A DNA stretch of 10,113 nucleotides from Schwartzia sp. (in: firmicutes) (GTDB taxonomy: Bacteria > Bacillota > Negativicutes > Selenomonadales > Selenomonadaceae). Numbering within the stretch: position 1 is the first letter of the stretch; each line of letters opens with the position of its first letter. The stretch lies in contig JAILNL010000029.1 in NCBI GenBank assembly GCA_024691625.1, positions 1-10,113 on the forward strand, read 5' to 3'. Shown one piece after another: positions 6,129 through 10,113 of this stretch. Both the position numbers and the translations under genes were made by a program. Below the pieces are notes generated by a model that saw only the letters and a list, made by a program, of their open reading frames with translations, was not told where the DNA came from and did no database searches.

Positions 6129-6224
6129 AAAAAATGTGTATTGTTACGAATGAGAATAATGATTTGTTCTTTATGAGCTGAGCGATAAATATACATGAAA
6201 TCAAGATAGGAGGACGCTCAAAAA

Positions 6225-7097
6225 ATGGTTGGAAGTACCCTGCGTTCTGCACGCGAAAAACGAGGACTCACAATTAAAGATATTGAGAATGAGACGAGTA
6301 TTCGTTCTGCGTATACAGATGCACTTGAGAAGGGAAATTATGAAGCTCTTCCGAGCGAGGTATATGTAAAAGGTTTTATTCGTAATTACGCGGAATTTCT
6401 TAATCTGAATGCTGATAATCTTGTGCAGGAGTTCAGAGAAGAGCTTCACGGCTTTGAGCCTGAGGTTCCTGCTGCACCGGAGAAAAATGAACAGCCGCAT
6501 TCCATGTTTGATACGGGTTCTGATTTCAGGGAACGTGTTGAGAAATCACATCACACGCAAAATATACTGATTACCATAGGAATTATCATTGTTGCTTTCG
6601 TGGGAAGCATTTATTATTTCTTCGGTGAAGATCCTGACGCCAAACCGGCACAGAAGCCGGCGGTAACCCAGAAGGCAAAGCAGGAAACCAATAAAACACA
6701 GACGGCGCAGACCGCACAGACCGCACCTGCTCAGACAAATAAGCAGCAGACAGGAGCACAGCAGGCAAACGGCAAAAATGCCAATCAGCCCGCGGCAAAC
6801 GGAGTAGCAGCTCCGGGCATGTCAGTACCTTCTACGAACGGAACAGTACAGGTTTCGGTGAAATTTACGAACCGCTGCTGGGCGTTGGTCGAGGCAGACG
6901 GTCAGGTTCTTTTTGAGGGAACGGCTGAACCGAATAAAACGGTCAACTGGAGCGGAAAAGACAAGGTGAATGTGACACTTGGAAATGCCGGAGCGGCAGA
7001 GGTCACTTTTAACGGAAAATCCATCGGCAAGCTTGGAAAAGAGGGCGAGGTTGTGGAGCGCAGCTTCACTAAGGACAAGATGGAGGAAATCAAATAA
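6225..7097 (+). CDS. RodZ-like helix-turn-helix membrane protein (YmfM/DUF4115 family)
   Basis: A 290-residue bitopic membrane protein. Residues ~3-70 are a Cro/HTH_25 domain (LRSAREKRGLTIKDI, then the RodZ-like YVKGFIRNYAEFLNL at 47-61). This domain in RodZ binds the actin homologue MreB rather than DNA. Residues ~113-133 are a single transmembrane segment with no signal peptide (ILITIGIIIVAFVGSIYYFF). A Gln/Thr/Ala/Pro-rich linker (~135-205) leads to an extracytoplasmic beta domain (DUF4115, ~206-290: CWALVEADGQVLFEGTAEP and the GNAGAAEVTFNGK stretch). The family acts in rod-shape maintenance and cell wall elongation; whether this organism has MreB cannot be seen. AGGAGG at 6208-6213 lies 11 bases before ATG, slightly long. 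It heads the downstream operon. Confidence 0.9.
   Translation: MVGSTLRSAREKRGLTIKDIENETSIRSAYTDALEKGNYEALPSEVYVKGFIRNYAEFLNLNADNLVQEFREELHGFEPEVPAAPEKNEQPHSMFDTGSDFRERVEKSHHTQNILITIGIIIVAFVGSIYYFFGEDPDAKPAQKPAVTQKAKQETNKTQTAQTAQTAPAQTNKQQTGAQQANGKNANQPAANGVAAPGMSVPSTNGTVQVSVKFTNRCWALVEADGQVLFEGTAEPNKTVNWSGKDKVNVTLGNAGAAEVTFNGKSIGKLGKEGEVVERSFTKDKMEEIK
6699..6725 (+). repeat. 9-bp tandem repeat, three copies, in the RodZ linker
   Basis: CAGAC(G/C)GC(G/A) occurs three times in phase and encodes Gln-Thr-Ala three times (residues 159-167). The frame is kept, so slippage here would lengthen or shorten the flexible extracytoplasmic linker without breaking the protein. Confidence 0.8.
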
Positions 7098-7134
7098 AAC
7101 GCGCATAAAGTGTGCATAGAATGAGGAATTTTGT

Positions 7135-8982
7135 ATGAGTCCTTTTTTGCCTATGACAAGGCAGGATATGGAGAATCGCGGATGGGACCGGCTCGATTTT
7201 ATTTTTGTATCGGGTGATGCTTATGTGGACCATCCCAGTTTTGGTCCGGCTATTATCTGCCGGCTTTTGGAAAAACACGGATATAAGGTTGGAATAATTG
7301 CGCAGCCGGACTGGCGGGGCGAGGAGGATTTCCGTCGCCTTGGCAGGCCTCGGCTGGCTTTTTTGGTATCAAGCGGCAATATGGATTCGCTGCTGAATAA
7401 ATTTACCGCGGCTAAAAAGACACGGCATGAGGACGCCTATTCGCCGGGAGGAAAATCGGGATGCCGTCCCGAGCGCGCTGTCATAGTCTACACGAACAGG
7501 CTTCGTGAGATATGGCCGGGTGTGCCTGTAATCATAGGCGGAATAGAAGCGAGTCTCAGAAGGTTCGCTCACTATGATTACTGGACAAACCGCGTGAGGC
7601 GGTCGGTTCTCATGGACAGTCAGGCTGATATGCTCGTCTATGGAATGGGCGAGAAGCAGATTTTGGAAATAGCCGCAGACCTTCATCAGGGTGTCGATAT
7701 CGAAAATATACAGGATGTGGCAGGGACATGTTACCGCGTCCCTGATTTTGATTATGTTTACGACTATGTGAAGCTTCCGGATTTCGATACGGTGGCAGAA
7801 GATAAAAAAGCCTTTGCTGAGGCGTTTAAGAATATATATCTTGAACAGGATGCCATTCGCGGAAAGAAGCTTGTCCAGCGGAACGGTGAGGCGTGTGTGG
7901 TACAAAATCCGCCTGCAATGCCCCTGACCGAAGAGGAAATGGATGAAATATACGACCTTCCTTATCAGAGGACATATCATCCGGTGTATGAAGCCGCAGG
8001 CGGCGTTCCTGCAATAAAAGAGGTCAAATTCAGTCTTGTAAGCCAGAGGGGATGCTTTGGCGGCTGCAATTTCTGTGCCATAATTTCCCATCAGGGACGG
8101 ATAATCCAGCGCAGGAGCCGCGAATCCCTGCTAAGAGAAGCGAAGCTGCTCACAGAGCTTCCTGATTTCAAGGGATATATTCATGATGTTGGCGGTCCTA
8201 CTGCCAACTTCAGGAGAACCAGCTGTGATGAACAGCTGCAGAGGGGTACATGCCGCGGCAAGGAATGTCTGTCGCCTGTTCCATGCAGCCATCTTGTGGC
8301 GGACCATAGCGACTATCTCGGGCTTTTGAGGGAGCTCAGAAAGCTGCCTAAGGTCAAAAAGGTGTTTATCCGTTCAGGTATACGATTCGATTATCTGATG
8401 CTTGCGAAGGATTCCTTTTTGGAGGAGCTTTGCAAATATCATATAAGCGGTCAGCTGAAAATCGCCCCTGAGCATATTTCAGACCGCGTGACGCGGCTCA
8501 TGGGGAAATCAAATAAAGAGGTCTACCGCCGTTTCGTGCATCGGTTCAAGGAAATGAATGAACGGCTTGGGAAAGAGCAGTATCTTGTTCCTTATTTCAT
8601 GTCCAGCCATCCCGGAGCAAAGCTTGAGGACGCCATAGAGCTTGCGGAGTTTATCCGCGACTTGGGCTACCGTCCCGAGCAGGTGCAGGACTTTATTCCG
8701 ACACCGGGGACAATGTCCACAGCCATGTACTATTCGGGCATACATCCGCTTACGGGTGAGACTGTATATACGGCAAAGAATCCACATGAAAAACGTATGC
8801 AGCGCGCGCTTATGCAGTACTGGATACCGTCGAACCGGCCGCTTGTGAGAGAGGCACTGAGGCTGGCTCATCGTGAGGACCTTATAGGATTTGATAAAAA
8901 ATGTCTGGTTCACCCGGAAAAGAAGGCGGAGCCGGATAAAAATAAACCGCAGAAGCGGAAAGCTAAGAGAATGAAGGTGTAA
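7135..8982 (+). CDS. YgiQ-family radical SAM protein
   Basis: A 615-residue radical SAM enzyme of the UPF0313/YgiQ family; its reaction is unknown. The N-terminus ([34 protein letters not shown]) is the family hallmark, and residues ~1-290 form the YgiQ N-terminal domain ([18 protein letters not shown] at 133-150). The SAM cluster motif is C-x3-C-x2-C (Cys307, Cys311, Cys314 in [12 protein letters not shown]). A second Cys set, C364-x8-C373-x4-C378-x5-C384, follows GGPTAN and is typical of the family. LKIAPEH (441-447), PYFMSSHPG (486-494) and a DUF3362-like C-terminal part (~520-594) follow; the last ~20 residues are a basic tail ([20 protein letters not shown]). TGAGGA (7122-7127) precedes the ATG by seven bases. 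It is followed at two bases by nrdR. Confidence 0.93.
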   Translation: MSPFLPMTRQDMENRGWDRLDFIFVSGDAYVDHPSFGPAIICRLLEKHGYKVGIIAQPDWRGEEDFRRLGRPRLAFLVSSGNMDSLLNKFTAAKKTRHEDAYSPGGKSGCRPERAVIVYTNRLREIWPGVPVIIGGIEASLRRFAHYDYWTNRVRRSVLMDSQADMLVYGMGEKQILEIAADLHQGVDIENIQDVAGTCYRVPDFDYVYDYVKLPDFDTVAEDKKAFAEAFKNIYLEQDAIRGKKLVQRNGEACVVQNPPAMPLTEEEMDEIYDLPYQRTYHPVYEAAGGVPAIKEVKFSLVSQRGCFGGCNFCAIISHQGRIIQRRSRESLLREAKLLTELPDFKGYIHDVGGPTANFRRTSCDEQLQRGTCRGKECLSPVPCSHLVADHSDYLGLLRELRKLPKVKKVFIRSGIRFDYLMLAKDSFLEELCKYHISGQLKIAPEHISDRVTRLMGKSNKEVYRRFVHRFKEMNERLGKEQYLVPYFMSSHPGAKLEDAIELAEFIRDLGYRPEQVQDFIPTPGTMSTAMYYSGIHPLTGETVYTAKNPHEKRMQRALMQYWIPSNRPLVREALRLAHREDLIGFDKKCLVHPEKKAEPDKNKPQKRKAKRMKV

Positions 8983-8984
8983 AA

Positions 8985-9449
8985 ATGCGTTGCCCTTTTT
9001 GCAAACAGGAAGACAGCCGTGTTATCGATTCAAGATCGGCTGATGACGGAAACTCGATTCGCCGCCGCAGAGAATGTTCTCAGTGCGGGCGCCGTTTCAC
9101 GACTTATGAGGTCGTAGAAAAAACGCCGTTGATGGTAATCAAGCATGACGGCCGCCGTGTTCTTTTCGACAGGGATAAGCTTCTTAACGGACTCATCCGT
9201 TCCTGTGATAAAAGAGACATTCCAACGGACCGTATCGTAGCACTGGCAGATGAGATCGAGCGTGAGCTTCGCAACACTATGGAGCGCGAAATTACGACGA
9301 AATCCATCGGTGAGCTCGTTATGGAAAAACTCAAGAATTTTGATGAGGTAGCGTATATCCGCTTCGCTTCGGTTTACCGTAAATTTGCGGATATAAGCAT
9401 GTTCAAGGAGGAGCTTGAGGAGCTTCTTCGTGAAAAGAGAGGTAAATAA
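8985..9449 (+). CDS. nrdR: Transcriptional repressor NrdR
   Basis: Nucleotide-sensing repressor of ribonucleotide reductase genes. The 154 residues, the normal length, start with a zinc ribbon (Cys3, Cys6, Cys31, Cys34 in CPFC and CSQC) that with the adjoining basic stretch RRRRE-x8-RRFTTYE binds NrdR boxes. An ATP-cone domain follows (~49-139: LMVIKHDGRRVLFDRDKL, then VAYIRFASVYRKFADI), which senses ATP and dATP. It starts two bases after the YgiQ-like stop, with an AAGGTG site in that gene's last codons, so the two are co-transcribed. Neither a ribonucleotide reductase gene nor a recognisable NrdR box is in the window, so its targets lie elsewhere. Confidence 0.97.
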   Translation: MRCPFCKQEDSRVIDSRSADDGNSIRRRRECSQCGRRFTTYEVVEKTPLMVIKHDGRRVLFDRDKLLNGLIRSCDKRDIPTDRIVALADEIERELRNTMEREITTKSIGELVMEKLKNFDEVAYIRFASVYRKFADISMFKEELEELLREKRGK

Positions 9450-9467
9450 GGGAAAGAGCTCCCTTTT
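9448..9467 (+). terminator. Weak hairpin after nrdR
   Basis: AAGGGA (9448-9453) pairs with TCCCTT (9460-9465) around a six-base loop, with four T in a row at 9464-9467. It overlaps the nrdR stop and lies just before the next ribosome site, so it is at best a weak attenuator; it may be chance. Confidence 0.3.
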
Positions 9468-9471
9468 AATT

Positions 9472-9476
9472 GGAGG
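9472..9476 (+). promoter_or_regulatory. Ribosome binding site supporting a TTG start
   Basis: GGAGG eight bases before the TTG at 9485. No ATG or GTG is available in this frame between the TAA at 9467-9469 and the first conserved residues, so this site fixes the start. Confidence 0.8.
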
Positions 9477-9484
9477 TTGATTGT

Positions 9485-10113
9485 TTGTCTTGGAAGCTTG
9501 CGACAAAGCTTAAGGCGCATCTGGAAAAAGAAGAAGGCTATTATGTATTTCCCGCGGGGCAGCGGGAGCGTATGGCGCTGGTATATCCCAATTCGTATTT
9601 TGTCGGTATGTCAAATCTTGGTATTCATATAATTTATGATTTGATGAACCGCAGGGGAGATACTGCCTGTGAACGCTTCTTCCTTCCCGAAAAGAAGGAA
9701 CTGGAGGAATATAAGCGTACAAATACGCCTCTTCTGAGTCTTGAAACACAGACTCCGCTTTCGGAATTTCCGCTTATTGCTTTTGCCGTTTCATTTGAGA
9801 TGGATTATTTCAACCTTCTGGAGATTCTTTCGACAGGCAGGGTTCCCCTGCTGGCTTCGGAGCGTGGAGACGATGCTCCGATAGTTATTGCGGGAGGACC
9901 CTGTGCTACGTTTAATCCCGAACCGCTTTCGGACTTCGTCGATGCATTTATCATTGGAGAGGGCGAAGAGACAATGCAGCATTTCATGGACGCGTTCTAC
10001 GGTGCTAAAGCTGAAGGGCTCGGGAAAAAAGAGCTTTTGCGGCGTTTGGCGAAGGTAGAGGGTGTATATGTTCCGTCGCTTTATGAACATTCCTTCGCCG
10101 ATGACGGTACACT
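9485..10113 (+). CDS. Radical SAM protein, TIGR03960-like, N-terminal part (partial, TTG start)
   Basis: An open frame of about 209 codons runs off the right edge. It begins at TTG 9485 (read as Met, then SWKLATKLKAHLEKEEGYY). The visible part resembles the N-terminal B12-binding-like region of TIGR03960-type radical SAM proteins: a V-Y-P-N-S-Y-F-V-G-M-S-N-L-G-I segment, SLETQTPLSEFPLIAF, VSFEMDYFNLL, then IVIAGGPCATFNPEPLSDFVDAFIIGEGEE. The radical SAM Cys motif would lie beyond the window and is not seen, so the assignment rests on these segments. The function of the family is not established. It starts 35 bases after nrdR and is probably co-transcribed with it. The start codon choice suggests modest expression. 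Confidence 0.82.
   Translation, partial: MSWKLATKLKAHLEKEEGYYVFPAGQRERMALVYPNSYFVGMSNLGIHIIYDLMNRRGDTACERFFLPEKKELEEYKRTNTPLLSLETQTPLSEFPLIAFAVSFEMDYFNLLEILSTGRVPLLASERGDDAPIVIAGGPCATFNPEPLSDFVDAFIIGEGEETMQHFMDAFYGAKAEGLGKKELLRRLAKVEGVYVPSLYEHSFADDGT

Noticed and set aside
6129..6224. Riboswitch or small RNA in the rodZ-like leader
   Set aside because: The ~90-base AT-rich leader shows no strong hairpin, terminator or known aptamer core that I can recognise.
7369..8091. 240-residue minus-strand frame opposite the YgiQ-like gene
   Set aside because: It is entirely antisense to conserved radical SAM coding sequence and resembles no known protein.
8900..9484. NrdR box near nrdR
   Set aside because: I saw no pair of NrdR-box-like sequences near nrdR or at the promoters in the window, so autoregulation is not supported.

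Overview
The window is a chromosomal housekeeping segment of an anaerobic Bacillota (Firmicutes) bacterium. The family mix fits a Negativicutes-like genome: infC-rpmI-rplT followed by a SpoU-type methyltransferase, miaA next to hfq, a RodZ-type protein, and several radical SAM enzymes. The lineage is an inference from gene content; no rRNA is present to confirm it. Almost every base is coding, starts are preceded by clear AGGAGG-type ribosome sites, and several genes overlap by 1 or 4 bases. I see no phage, transposase, tRNA, CRISPR or toxin-antitoxin gene.

Bases 1-1518 hold the end of infC, then rpmI and rplT (ribosomal proteins L35 and L20), a strong intrinsic terminator, and a 23S-type rRNA 2'-O-methyltransferase gene. 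That gene converges on, and overlaps by 31 bases, a thiamine pyrophosphokinase gene (thiN) on the minus strand. A second terminator-like hairpin with a T tract, oriented for plus-strand transcripts, lies inside thiN and could end the upstream operon in antisense to it.

Bases 2214-2483 are the only sizeable gene-free stretch. Two promoters point away from each other here (thiN leftward, a metal-dependent hydrolase rightward), and between them lies a 66-bp repeat present about 2.1 times. Each unit carries two hairpin-forming palindromes, and the truncated third copy runs into the -10 box of the rightward promoter.

Bases 2484-6073 carry UPF0173 hydrolase, miaA, hfq, a probable terminator, dut and a nifS/iscS-type cysteine desulfurase, joined by overlaps or short gaps. 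The themes are tRNA modification (MiaA, and sulfur supply by the desulfurase), RNA binding (Hfq) and nucleotide sanitation (dUTPase).

Bases 6100-10113 begin with a good promoter and carry a RodZ-like membrane protein, a YgiQ-family radical SAM protein, NrdR (the repressor of ribonucleotide reductase genes), and the start of another radical SAM protein that uses a TTG start and runs off the window.

The region is mostly ordinary core genome. The observations most worth following up are the structured repeat between the divergent promoters, the terminator embedded in thiN, and unusual residues in the dUTPase. I found no convincing new multi-gene system.
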